Positions 50,681 to 59,135 of a stretch of 64,000 nt of DNA are shown one piece after another. Under the pieces are notes generated by a model. That model did no database searches. It saw only the letters and a list, made by a program, of their open reading frames with translations, and was not told where the DNA came from. This stretch comes from Zygosaccharomyces rouxii. Its lineage: Eukaryota > Ascomycota > Saccharomycetes > Saccharomycetales > Saccharomycetaceae. The stretch is from NCBI RefSeq assembly GCF_000026365.1, contig NC_012990.1, positions 186,001 through 250,000 on the forward strand, read 5' to 3'. Within the stretch, counting starts at the first letter, position 1; every line of letters begins with the position of its first letter. The translations under genes were made by a program, and so were the position numbers.

Positions 50681-51781
50681 TCAATGGAACAACCTTGAAA
50701 ACCATTTCCTATTCTTGTCTTCCAAAAGACGGGTGTAGTGTTGCATCTCATCCCAACAATCCCTACCAAAATTACAACCTGCCATATTAACTATAAAATC
50801 CTTCTCCTTATCGTCGTAGAAGAACCTCTTATCGTCTTGAAACTCTGAGCAAGCACCTGGTGGGAATGAATTTATTGATCTTAATGGTAAGAAGCCGACA
50901 CGTGACCTGATCCAGCCTTGATTAGCGTAAAGGGCTTCCAATGCATCCTGTTCCTTGTGCTCCCAGTACATGTGCTTTTGTTCGTAAAGAGCGGGATCCC
51001 ACCAAAGTTCTAGTACCATGTGTGCCCACTCGGTATTTCTGATAAAAAATGAACCCAAATTAAACCCACCACAATCTTGTGTAATCAATAAATTCAATTC
51101 CTCAGTGTAATCGACGTAGGGGATATCGAGCGGTATGTTCAATGGGTTGAAATCTTGTAAAGTACGCGAAGTTACGTTGTTCAGACGGTCAAAAATATGT
51201 TCTTCCAATGAAAACTCTGGTTCCATGATTAAGGTATCCAAATCCAACCACCAAAACCATTCCGCGTTTGGAAATTCTCTCATTGCTTGTCTTAATATAT
51301 CAACCTTTTGCCATCCTTCACGATATTCATGAGAATAACGTTTTGCAACGGTCTGATCTTTGATAGTTAATCCATAACCATGCTTTTTAGCATAAGATTT
51401 TTTATTGTTGATTGAAAGCCTTTCTATTGCCCAATCTTGTTCGTTCTTCCATTTTAAAACACCTCCACCTTCATTTGCGGCTAAAATTATAACAATTCTA
51501 GGTTCACGACGCCAATTGGTCAATTTGTAAACTAGTTTATTCCACCAAGACATGTATTGCGTAGGATCAACTCTTGCATCACCTTCTCCATTACCATACA
51601 AATATCTGTTTAGTAAATTTGGTGGATATTTAACATTTTGATTGTTTTTCAAAGCTTGTGCAATATCAGATCTGCTGTCAGCAGCTGATGTTTTTGATCC
51701 ATTATCACGTATCCAAAATATTAAAAATGTTACCGTTAAAAATACAAGCAGTGGTTTTTTGAATCGGCTGAATTGACCCAT
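50681..51781 (-). CDS. MNN10: Alpha-1,6-mannosyltransferase of Golgi M-Pol II
   Basis: Mnn10 is a subunit of the cis-Golgi mannan polymerase II complex, extending the alpha-1,6-mannan backbone of N-glycans. The 366-residue product (393 in yeast) is a type II membrane protein with a short cytosolic end and TM segment at about 9-25 (PLLVFLTVTFLIFWI). The GT34 catalytic part carries the metal-binding DxD as Asp180-x-Asp182 in WFWWLDLDTLIM, with EGWQKVDILRQAMREFP before it and the C-terminal NMAGCNFGRDCWDEM. The frame is open 16 codons upstream from TTG; ATG at 51781 (MGQFSRFKKPLLVF) is used. MNN11 is a related paralog; synteny with PEX5 and TRS23 favours MNN10. Confidence 0.92.
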   Translation of the reverse strand: MGQFSRFKKPLLVFLTVTFLIFWIRDNGSKTSAADSRSDIAQALKNNQNVKYPPNLLNRYLYGNGEGDARVDPTQYMSWWNKLVYKLTNWRREPRIVIILAANEGGGVLKWKNEQDWAIERLSINNKKSYAKKHGYGLTIKDQTVAKRYSHEYREGWQKVDILRQAMREFPNAEWFWWLDLDTLIMEPEFSLEEHIFDRLNNVTSRTLQDFNPLNIPLDIPYVDYTEELNLLITQDCGGFNLGSFFIRNTEWAHMVLELWWDPALYEQKHMYWEHKEQDALEALYANQGWIRSRVGFLPLRSINSFPPGACSEFQDDKRFFYDDKEKDFIVNMAGCNFGRDCWDEMQHYTRLLEDKNRKWFSRLFH

Positions 51782-52035
51782 TTTAACGAAATTTCGTATT
51801 GCAGCCCCAGAGAAAAAGCTAACAACCAATGCTGCTTCTTCCTATCCAATGATTTCTCCTGTTTCTGCAGGTAGGTGTTCTATTTATCAATGTTGACCAT
51901 TCATTATATTGATCGATGCCCGTAATACGCTAAAAAAAAAAAAAAAGAAAATGTGTGCAACAGTCCTCGGCAATCATTATGGACGGGAATATAAACATTA
52001 GACAATGGGATTTACGCTGAACGTATTTATGAGTA

Positions 52036-53769
52036 TTAAAAATTGAATTCATTTCTAAAGGATTGTAAATCCATGCCAGGTTTTGCTCGTTCTAGTAGAT
52101 CACGTCTGTCCATAGCGACAAACGCTCTCTTTAGTGTCTCCAATATATTGTTACTGTCCACAGTCATCGATGGATTCGTTGCACCGCCACTGACTTCGTG
52201 CATACTTAGTGCCGTAAGTAAATGTTCTGCAGCTTCCTTGTAGCAACCTATGTTAATGGATGAGACTGCCAAGTTGTACCGAGCTCTTACAAATGATGGT
52301 TTCAGCTGTAGAGCCCTGTGATAAGCTTGAATTGCCTCTTCTGATCTACTCGAGTTGGCTAATGAGGCACCGAGACGATTCCACATCAATTCATCATTAG
52401 AGTTTACACTTAGCGCAGCTTTAAAACAGTCAATAGTCTTGTCGAACTGATCATCCACATAGAATAAAAGACCTAGACACAACTGCACATCGGGATCCAC
52501 TTGCGGTAAGCGATTGGCAATTTGTAAAAACCTGTTCCTTACGCTCACATTTAACTTGTATCTTTCCGTTTCATTATCTATTGCCGACCCATCGGTATTC
52601 TCAATCAAATCGGGATATTTGGCCTCCACCCAACGATTTAACATTGTGAATGCACTCACATCATAGCCTTCATTGATATAACTAATAGCCAGAGACTTCA
52701 TTGCCTCCACATTATGTTGGTCTAATTTTAAACACTGTTCCAGCGCGTTTATACCGCTTAACTCCTTTTCATTTTGAGTTTGTACTTCACCCAGTTTCAA
52801 CCAGGCATCCACATGTTGGGGATCTTCTTGTACTGCTGCTTCGAATGCCAAAGCTGCTTCACTAAGTTTAGCACCATTCTCCATAAGGACACAACCAATT
52901 TCATATGCATTGGGGTTGTGTAAAAATTGGTTTTCCCCTTCGAATTTGTACTCCGAATTACCACTTACTCTGCCGTTCAGAAATCTTTGGTAATCATTTT
53001 CCCACTCTTGTGTACCGGCTAAATCCTCTGTTAAAAGATCATCTGCATCCTTTTGTAAAGAATCCCACACTTGTTGAAATTCACTCTGGTACTGATCCCC
53101 TACAATGTCATTTTCTTGCGTTGCTTCTTGTACTGGAGTCTCCTCTGTCTGAGCATCTTGAAGGTTTAAGTTTTCCGCTACTTCGCTCTCTAATGCTTTG
53201 AATTGTTCATCCCAACTTTTTTGTTGATCCACATTATGTGATTGTTGTTGCTGTTGTTGTTGTTGCTGTTGTGGATGCATCATGGAAGGACCCATCATCA
53301 TTCTAGGCCCCGTGACCATAGGCATGTTCTGCATACCCATACCTCTATAACTGTAACTTGGACCATTTCGTTGCTGTTGTGTTTGTCTTGGTTGTTGTAA
53401 CTGTTGAGAACTACCGTCCTTGAATTGAAATTCCTGTGACCATGCATTCTGTTGCAAGGGAGCGCCAGGCGATTCCCTTACGGATGGTGTCATATTAACA
53501 CTTGAAGAAGATCCAGTCGCATTTCGTAAAGCCATTGGTTGTTGACCCAATCTCATCTGTGGATTCGACGTACTACCGTCATTCATAAAATTCTGCATAT
53601 GAAATCTGGCGGCATCTGACATACCATTCTGAGTGCTTTTAAACTGTTGAGGTGATGGTTCGTGTGTCATAGACATAGATGACCCATGCTGGAGAGATCT
53701 ATCACGTTGAGTATGCTTATTGAATTGTGCTAGGGGATTGCTCCCTATAGAACACTCTGCCGCGTTCAT
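52036..53769 (-). CDS. PEX5: Peroxisomal PTS1 receptor Pex5
   Basis: Pex5 binds SKL-type signals on peroxisomal matrix proteins and carries them through Pex14/Pex13. The 577-residue product (612 in yeast) begins MNAAECSIGSNPLAQF with the conserved Cys6 that is mono-ubiquitinated for recycling. The disordered N-terminal half has aromatic docking motifs: W110SQEF114, W186DEQF190 and W235 (QQVWDSL). A polyQ run sits near 168-176. The C-terminal half is a TPR array from about 285 (LSEAALAFEAAVQEDPQHVD) to about 545 (EEAIQAYHRALQLKPSFVRA). ATG at 53769 is two codons inside the open frame. PEX14, its docking partner, lies about 36 kb upstream. Confidence 0.95.
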   Translation of the reverse strand: MNAAECSIGSNPLAQFNKHTQRDRSLQHGSSMSMTHEPSPQQFKSTQNGMSDAARFHMQNFMNDGSTSNPQMRLGQQPMALRNATGSSSSVNMTPSVRESPGAPLQQNAWSQEFQFKDGSSQQLQQPRQTQQQRNGPSYSYRGMGMQNMPMVTGPRMMMGPSMMHPQQQQQQQQQQSHNVDQQKSWDEQFKALESEVAENLNLQDAQTEETPVQEATQENDIVGDQYQSEFQQVWDSLQKDADDLLTEDLAGTQEWENDYQRFLNGRVSGNSEYKFEGENQFLHNPNAYEIGCVLMENGAKLSEAALAFEAAVQEDPQHVDAWLKLGEVQTQNEKELSGINALEQCLKLDQHNVEAMKSLAISYINEGYDVSAFTMLNRWVEAKYPDLIENTDGSAIDNETERYKLNVSVRNRFLQIANRLPQVDPDVQLCLGLLFYVDDQFDKTIDCFKAALSVNSNDELMWNRLGASLANSSRSEEAIQAYHRALQLKPSFVRARYNLAVSSINIGCYKEAAEHLLTALSMHEVSGGATNPSMTVDSNNILETLKRAFVAMDRRDLLERAKPGMDLQSFRNEFNF

Positions 53770-54352
53770 GTTCAAACTGTAATGGGGAGAATGATATGAA
53801 GAAGGGACAGATAGAAATTAAAAATTCTGAGAGTAGAATGTAATGCTGATAAATATTAATATGGGAGCGGCTATTGGTCCTCCTCAAAACGTCTTTCTGT
53901 ATTCCTATGCTCTGGAACACATTAGTTGCTGTAAATATGATATATTATGTACAGCTCTTGATTATATGCCTAACCCCAACATGAATCATAGTTTGGACTT
54001 CGTCTAGAGTGATTCTTGAAAATAACCTTTTCCCGGAATTGAGAATCTTTCTTCCGACTGGAGACCATTTACCCGGCCTACCCATGAGGGCGGAAAAGGA
54101 TAATACCGATTTTCAGCGGCTAATTTGCCAAATTGTCCATGTTGAAAATGTAAGGTCACCAAAGAGACTAGTTAGTAGTACAAATGGGCAGCAGGCAACC
54201 ACAGAGGCAGAAGAGCCTATTTTGTGTGCCTGCGGTATCTTGGTGTTACCCTGACAGCTTGATATTTCAACATGTATAACCGATGAGATGAGATGAGATG
54301 AGGTACGTCGGAGAGATGAAAGATATCCTTAATAGTGGATGATTTCAGAGCT
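53770..54352. promoter_or_regulatory. PEX5-PRP28 divergent promoter with Reb1 site and GATGA tandem
   Basis: This 583-bp divergent interval carries TTACCCGG at 54069-54076, a match to the Reb1 general regulatory factor site, and four tandem GATGA units at 54282-54301, giving overlapping CGATGAG/GATGAGATG matches to the PAC-type element. The tandem ends about 50 bp before the PRP28 start, so it may instead be leader sequence. No TATA box is obvious. Confidence 0.45.
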
Positions 54353-56026
54353 ATGGCTAGACCCCCTGATATCAGTCAGTTGCTATCGGGCACTGATAAA
54401 TCTGCTAATGGATTACAGGAGTTGGAAAAGCCCAAATTCTTGACTAAAGCTCAGAGACAGCAGTTACTTTTAAATAAGAGTCAAAAGAGGGAGGATATTA
54501 TTCCTACAGTGGTGAAACCGAGGAATAAGGAATCTGAAGTTATACAAAAAGAAGATGAAGAGTATTCGCAGACTAGTAGACCTAAATTTAATTATGATAC
54601 GAACGAACAAGAAGATACTCTGTCAAACTACGAACCGATAGTTAGTATTAGGGCGAAGGATTTAATGCAAAGACCAAGGGATTCTATTGAACAATTTTAT
54701 ATGGGAAAGCATTGGACTGAAAAGACCAGACAGGAAATGTCCGACCGAGATTGGAGGATTTTTAAAGAAGACTTTGGTATTACCATCAGAGGTGGATCTG
54801 TGGAAAATCCATTGAGATCGTGGTATGAACTTAAGAATGAACAAATGGCAGATGCAATTGTTAAGAATTTGAAATACCATGAACCTACACCAATTCAAAG
54901 GGCTGCTGTACCGAACGTTTGTAATAAGAAGTTTAGAGATTTGTTAGGTATAGCGTCAACGGGTTCAGGTAAGACTTTGGCATTTTTAATTCCGATATTG
55001 ATGAAAATTGACCAATTACCATCTAGACCATTGGTTTTAAAGAAAATGGATGGGCCCCTAGCGTTAATCTTGGCCCCTACAAGAGAACTAGCGCAACAAA
55101 TTGAAAAAGAAGCAGAAGAATTGATTGATGCGTGGGGTAAAAACTGTGAAGTAGCGTCTATTGTAGGTGGTCATTCAATTGAAGAGATTAGTTTACAAGT
55201 GTCGCAAGGGACTGACATTCTAGTTGCAACGCCTGGTCGTTTAATTGATTGTCTAGAAAATCATGTATTGACGTTGGGTAAAGTGGAAACATTAGTACTG
55301 GATGAAGCTGATAGAATGATTGATATGGGGTTTGAAGAGCAGGTCACTTCGATCCTTGGAAATTTGACCCAGAAGCGGCAAACTATGATGTTTACCGCTT
55401 CGATGACTCCAGGTACTGAAAAGATTGCAGCAGGCTACTTGAAGAATCCAGTACGAGTAACGGTCAGCGGCTCACAAGGATCTACACCAATGATTCGACA
55501 ACTTGTTGAACATATCGGTAGTGAAGAACAGAGGTTCCAGAGAATCGTTGAATTTTTACCACAATATAGAGCACCGATTATCATATTCATTAATTACAAG
55601 AGAGCAGCAGATTGGCTTGTACAAAAATTTTACAAAGAGACTCAATACAAGGTTACAGTATTATACGGATCCAAATCACAAGAACAAAGAGAACAGTCTT
55701 TGCAATTATTGAGAAAGGGTAAAGTGCAAATAATGATTGCTACTAATGTAGCAGCAAGAGGTTTAGACGTACCTGATGTGTCTCTGGTAATAAATTTTCA
55801 ACTTTCTAAAACTTTTGAAGACTATGTGCATAGAATTGGTAGAACTGGTAGAGCTGGTCATGAAGGTACCGCTATTACATTTTTAGATGATGAAGATCCA
55901 GAATTGGTAAAAGAGTTGTACAAGTACCTGCAAGAGAATAATCCAACTGGTGCAAACAACTTTGCTCCTCGATTGAAGGAAAAATATAGATTAGGTAAAA
56001 GGCGTATTGAAGAAGTTTTGTATTGA
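54353..56026 (+). CDS. PRP28: DEAD-box splicing ATPase Prp28
   Basis: Prp28 drives the exchange of U1 for U6 at the 5' splice site during spliceosome activation. The 557-residue product (588 in S. cerevisiae) has an Arg/Lys/Glu-rich N-terminal region with MARPPDISQLLS, then a DEAD-box core: PTPIQRAAVP (Q motif), ASTGSGKT with Lys207, DEAD at 317-320, and HRIGRTGRAG near the end. Motif III reads TAS rather than the usual SAT (S. cerevisiae Prp28 has TAT). The open frame extends six codons upstream from GTG; ATG at 54353 is used. Next to it are CWC2 and PRP6, two more splicing genes. Confidence 0.95.
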   Translation: MARPPDISQLLSGTDKSANGLQELEKPKFLTKAQRQQLLLNKSQKREDIIPTVVKPRNKESEVIQKEDEEYSQTSRPKFNYDTNEQEDTLSNYEPIVSIRAKDLMQRPRDSIEQFYMGKHWTEKTRQEMSDRDWRIFKEDFGITIRGGSVENPLRSWYELKNEQMADAIVKNLKYHEPTPIQRAAVPNVCNKKFRDLLGIASTGSGKTLAFLIPILMKIDQLPSRPLVLKKMDGPLALILAPTRELAQQIEKEAEELIDAWGKNCEVASIVGGHSIEEISLQVSQGTDILVATPGRLIDCLENHVLTLGKVETLVLDEADRMIDMGFEEQVTSILGNLTQKRQTMMFTASMTPGTEKIAAGYLKNPVRVTVSGSQGSTPMIRQLVEHIGSEEQRFQRIVEFLPQYRAPIIIFINYKRAADWLVQKFYKETQYKVTVLYGSKSQEQREQSLQLLRKGKVQIMIATNVAARGLDVPDVSLVINFQLSKTFEDYVHRIGRTGRAGHEGTAITFLDDEDPELVKELYKYLQENNPTGANNFAPRLKEKYRLGKRRIEEVLY

Positions 56027-56159
56027 TATGAAGAATAACGATCATCGTCGTTTGACGAAAAACAAAATGTAGCGAGATGCAAACTAAACATTAACAAAAC
56101 ACAATTAAAAAAAAACTATTGTTACAAATTCTATAAAGGCCCTACCACGTCCCATGTAC

Positions 56160-57149
56160 TCATTCGTCTTCTGATGAAGATGATGGATAGTCGACTAAAG
56201 AAGCCTTTTGCGGCTCTTCTGTCTTTTGACGTTTCTCTTTTGCATTTTCACTCTTGAAATTAGTCTTCCTCTTTCGCAGTTTATTCAACACTTCACCGCT
56301 AAAAATCCTTCCATGTTTTTCTTCGGCTGATTCATTTTCACCTTTTTTGACTTCCTCTGCAGCTTGGGTTTCATTGCTTTTATCCAGTAGATGAACCATT
56401 AGATCTAAAGTCTCCTGTCTTTTTTCCTCTTCTTCCTCCCTCTTAGCTCTTGGATTTGGATCGTCATGAGCCCACTTCACTTGTAAGCCCGTTAGTTGTA
56501 ATCTTTCCTCCCATTCTCTATCACTTGGTATGAGTAATGATTGATTGGCAACCACTTCTTTGGCAAACTCTGCATTACACTGCCTTTTAAATTTAATAAA
56601 TGCACAATTCTTGGATTCCAAATAATGTAATTTATCAATTTCACCTAATTCTGAGAAGAGAAATCGTATGCGATTTTCTATTTGGTTTGATTTTAATGGT
56701 CTGTTACCTAAAGCTGAACTAATCCCACCAACATAAAGAGTTTTATTATGTTTTCTAAATGAACCAACACCGGCCATATCATCTCTGTAAAATGCAAACT
56801 TTTCCCTACCAAAACAATCCAAAACATCTGTTTTAGCTGCTAATCTTAACATATCTTCATTCTCTGGAACATGGTGCATATACTGACATTTTTTACCTAG
56901 ACAGCACATTCCCTTGGCAAAATAAAGGCAAAAGAATTGTGTTTCCTGTTTATCACCTAGCGTTTTACCAGAATGTAGTTTCGGATCTAATCTGAAGGGG
57001 CTTACGAATCTACTTTGACCACCTTGACCTTGAGACCATTTATTATACCATATGTTAAACACTAACCCAGTTTGAGGTGGTATAGATGACGGCAAATCTG
57101 ATTCTTTCACTTGGACTTTAGCAGACCTTTCTCTCCATGTTTTGGACAT
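56160..57149 (-). CDS. CWC2: Splicing factor Cwc2 (CCCH zinc finger plus RRM)
   Basis: Cwc2 is a Prp19-associated (NTC) protein that contacts U6 snRNA and helps the spliceosome reach catalytic form. The 329-residue product (339 in yeast) has the Torus/CCCH region with ligands Cys74, Cys82, Cys88 and His92 (FCLYFAKGMCCLGKKCQYMH) and an RRM at about 137-225 (TLYVGGISSAL). A Lys/Glu-rich tail ends DYPSSSSEDE, matching the yeast end. ATG at 57149 (MSKTWRERSAKVQVKESDLP) is the start; the frame is open far upstream but runs through the tRNA-Tyr gene and is not used. Only 116 bp separate its start from the end of that tRNA. Confidence 0.94.
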   Translation of the reverse strand: MSKTWRERSAKVQVKESDLPSSIPPQTGLVFNIWYNKWSQGQGGQSRFVSPFRLDPKLHSGKTLGDKQETQFFCLYFAKGMCCLGKKCQYMHHVPENEDMLRLAAKTDVLDCFGREKFAFYRDDMAGVGSFRKHNKTLYVGGISSALGNRPLKSNQIENRIRFLFSELGEIDKLHYLESKNCAFIKFKRQCNAEFAKEVVANQSLLIPSDREWEERLQLTGLQVKWAHDDPNPRAKREEEEEKRQETLDLMVHLLDKSNETQAAEEVKKGENESAEEKHGRIFSGEVLNKLRKRKTNFKSENAKEKRQKTEEPQKASLVDYPSSSSEDE

Positions 57150-57254
57150 AGTGCTGGGTTTACTAGTAAACGTAGGATCGTCTGTTTTGTATACTCCATA
57201 CTGTTTAAGTACTACTTTGCTTGATATGATGAGATGGGAAGCGGTGAGAAGTTG

Positions 57255-57263
57255 AAAAAAAAA
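57255..57263 (-). terminator. Pol III terminator of tRNA-Tyr (T9)
   Basis: Nine consecutive T on the minus strand (A9 on the plus strand), starting 3 bp past the tRNA end, is an ideal RNA polymerase III stop. It lies in the CWC2 upstream region, 106 bp before that start codon. Confidence 0.85.
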
Positions 57264-57265
57264 TA

Positions 57266-57351
57266 TCTCCCGGGGGTGATTCGAACACCCGATATCCAGA
57301 TAACTTTTCACATTACAGTCTGGCGCCTTAAACCAACTTGGCCACCGAGAG
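57266..57351 (-). tRNA. tRNA-Tyr (anticodon GUA) with 11-bp intron
   Basis: Minus-strand tRNA: acceptor stem CTCTCGG/CCGGGAG plus discriminator A, D arm with GGTTTAAGGCG, anticodon stem CCAGA/TCTGG with loop CTGTAAA, and T arm GTTCGAAT. The anticodon is GTA. An intron of 11 bp (57302-57312, sense TGTGAAAAGTT) follows one base after the anticodon, as in all yeast tRNA-Tyr genes; the mature tRNA is 75 nt. It is on the same strand as CWC2, just upstream of it. Confidence 0.95.
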
Positions 57352-58154
57352 TTATTAAACTGTTGAAAACAGATAAAGCAGTTTTCGACTATAAGACAAA
57401 GAAGATTTGGCCAATTTATATCAACCGAGGACCAATTATGGTAAATGTGCAATAACAAGAGCCCATTTGTTTAGGAGATAATATTTAATTCAAGAGAATA
57501 CTAGACTGTTATGTTTCTTATTGTTCTTCCTATATGAATACTAGTCTAAGAAGTTCCAACCAGCTTGAACGTAGCTATAGCACAAAGGCTCAGCGCGCTA
57601 TTAGAAACAATTGTCTTTTCTCTGTAGATCACATACTATATCAGTCCAAAGACAACAGTGATAAACTTCTATTCCTTACTATATTGATCTAACCTGCTCT
57701 TAGATATTGTATCTATATTCTTGGGTAGCCCTTAATCTCCTGAGGAGTAGAAGTAATAACCTCAGAATAATGGTTTTATAGTATATCGTTCTAGCTTTCA
57801 AAATATCCCAATGAGAACTAGCTAATTGCCTCTTTTGGATCTTCTTAGTAGTAATGTTTAAACATGAAGATTTGATTTGATGCTAATTCTTCACTTTCTG
57901 AGAGTATCAAGATCAGTAACCTTTACCTTTTTTTTAATAAACCTGAAAGTATAAGAATGCACCCACAAAGACAGTTAACAATATTTTAGAATGAAAGGTT
58001 AGGTACACCTGGTATGTTTTACGCATACTAACCGCCAAGCTGAAATATTCTGAATATTCTGAACAAGAAAGAAATATATACAGATCTGCCAATGGGAACT
58101 AGCACTTAAGAGCCATGAGGATACTCAGCGGTCTGCAATTGAACTAGTCTTTGA
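57352..58154. other. tRNA-Tyr to decayed-ORF interval, no gene seen
   Basis: These 803 bp are AT-rich and have no ORF with an ATG above chance, no tRNA fold, and no clear LTR. A TGTTATG start at 57507 and a GTTAACA end at 57980 resemble LTR termini but lack matching target-site copies. Confidence 0.4.
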
Positions 58155-58580
58155 ATGGGCACGCGGCTAATATTCCTCCACCAGTTCAGTAAGCGGTTTC
58201 TAAAATATACTTGCAAAAAACATATGCATGGAAAACCAAGAAAAACGCAGAGAACATCGACACACGTTCTAGAACTTCAATGGAAATTATCTAGAAGTCA
58301 TACTGCTCAAGAACCTCGGCGCTTAAAATCAATAAGGAGAATCTTTTAGAGGAGGAAATACGATCATGAAGAATTGGACAGTGTGAGATACAACAAGTGT
58401 AATGAGAAATCTCAAGAGATTTACACAGCGTTCCGGATATATAAAGCTACTTTGGGCGAAGTGAGTGGTTGGGCTAGGCAAAATAAGTATATTACTTCCA
58501 AATCTAAGCGACGAGCTCAGAAGAGCAAGTTACATTTGAGGGTATCAAGATTTGGTTACGGGGAAAGTATACTTCCTTAA
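58155..58580 (+). pseudogene. Possible decayed ORF, 141 codons broken by one TAG
   Basis: From ATG at 58155 one frame runs 142 triplets to TAA at 58578, interrupted only by TAG at 58347-58349. The translation is very basic, with CKKHMHGKPRKTQRT before and SKSKRRAQKSKLHLRVSRFG after the stop. I do not recognise it. It could be a fossil of a mobile-element or DNA-binding protein, or chance: two open stretches of 64 and 76 codons are not rare here. It sits between two tRNA genes, where mobile elements collect. Confidence 0.25.
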
Positions 58581-58751
58581 CTTATTACGAATCGCTCTTG
58601 CTGGAACAGGTACTCCTGCGTTCCAAACTAGCACTAAGAGTCATACATGCATACATAAGCAAAAAGTAATAATAAAGCCAATATATCCTGACAGGGGACA
58701 AATGCAACATTCATTACCAGAAACTGAGAAAAAAAATAAAACGAAAAAATC

Positions 58752-58835
58752 TGGAGGATGCGAGGTTCGAACTCGCGCGGACAACCGTCCAACAGATCTT
58801 AAGTCTGCCGCCTTAGACCACTCGGCCAACCCTCC
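58752..58835 (-). tRNA. tRNA-Leu (anticodon UAA)
   Basis: Minus-strand tRNA of 84 nt: acceptor stem GGAGGGT/ATCCTCC plus discriminator A, D arm GGCCGAGTGGTCTAAGGC, anticodon loop CTTAAGA (TAA), the long class II variable arm GTTGGACGGTTGTCCGC and T arm GTTCGAACC. It is almost identical to S. cerevisiae tRNA-Leu(UAA). No intron. Six A on the plus strand at 58744-58749 give a T6 Pol III terminator. Confidence 0.97.
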
Positions 58836-59135
58836 TCAGTAGTAATATAGAAGAAAAGAATTCTATTTGGATACTCTACCTCTAGGAAGCACTAGTGTTG
58901 TAATGAAATAGCAGATAAATGAGTATGAGAGACATCTATGGTTAAAGCAGGTCAAATATTTCAAGATTATTGCTAAATGAATTCTTTTATAGTTTTTATG
59001 CCCTATTTTTGTCAAGAGTTCAATTGGAAAATGAGATTTTAAGAACATCCTCGGCATATCGTGAAACTTAAGATGAGAAGAGCTAATCGCTAACGGTAAA
59101 GAGATTAGCTTGAAAGAGTGGTGAGAACACTTTTC

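Noticed and set aside
54084..54254. 56-codon plus-strand frame in the PEX5-PRP28 promoter
   Set aside because: No recognisable motif, overlaps a Reb1 site region, and of a length expected by chance.
57150..57458. Longer CWC2 frame reading upstream through tRNA-Tyr
   Set aside because: It has no ATG near the known start and runs through the tRNA gene; ATG at 57149 matches the yeast protein.
57507..57980. Possible solo LTR (TGTTATG start, GTTAACA end)
   Set aside because: Five-base flanks do not match as target-site copies (TAGAC against ATATT), and no primer-binding site follows.
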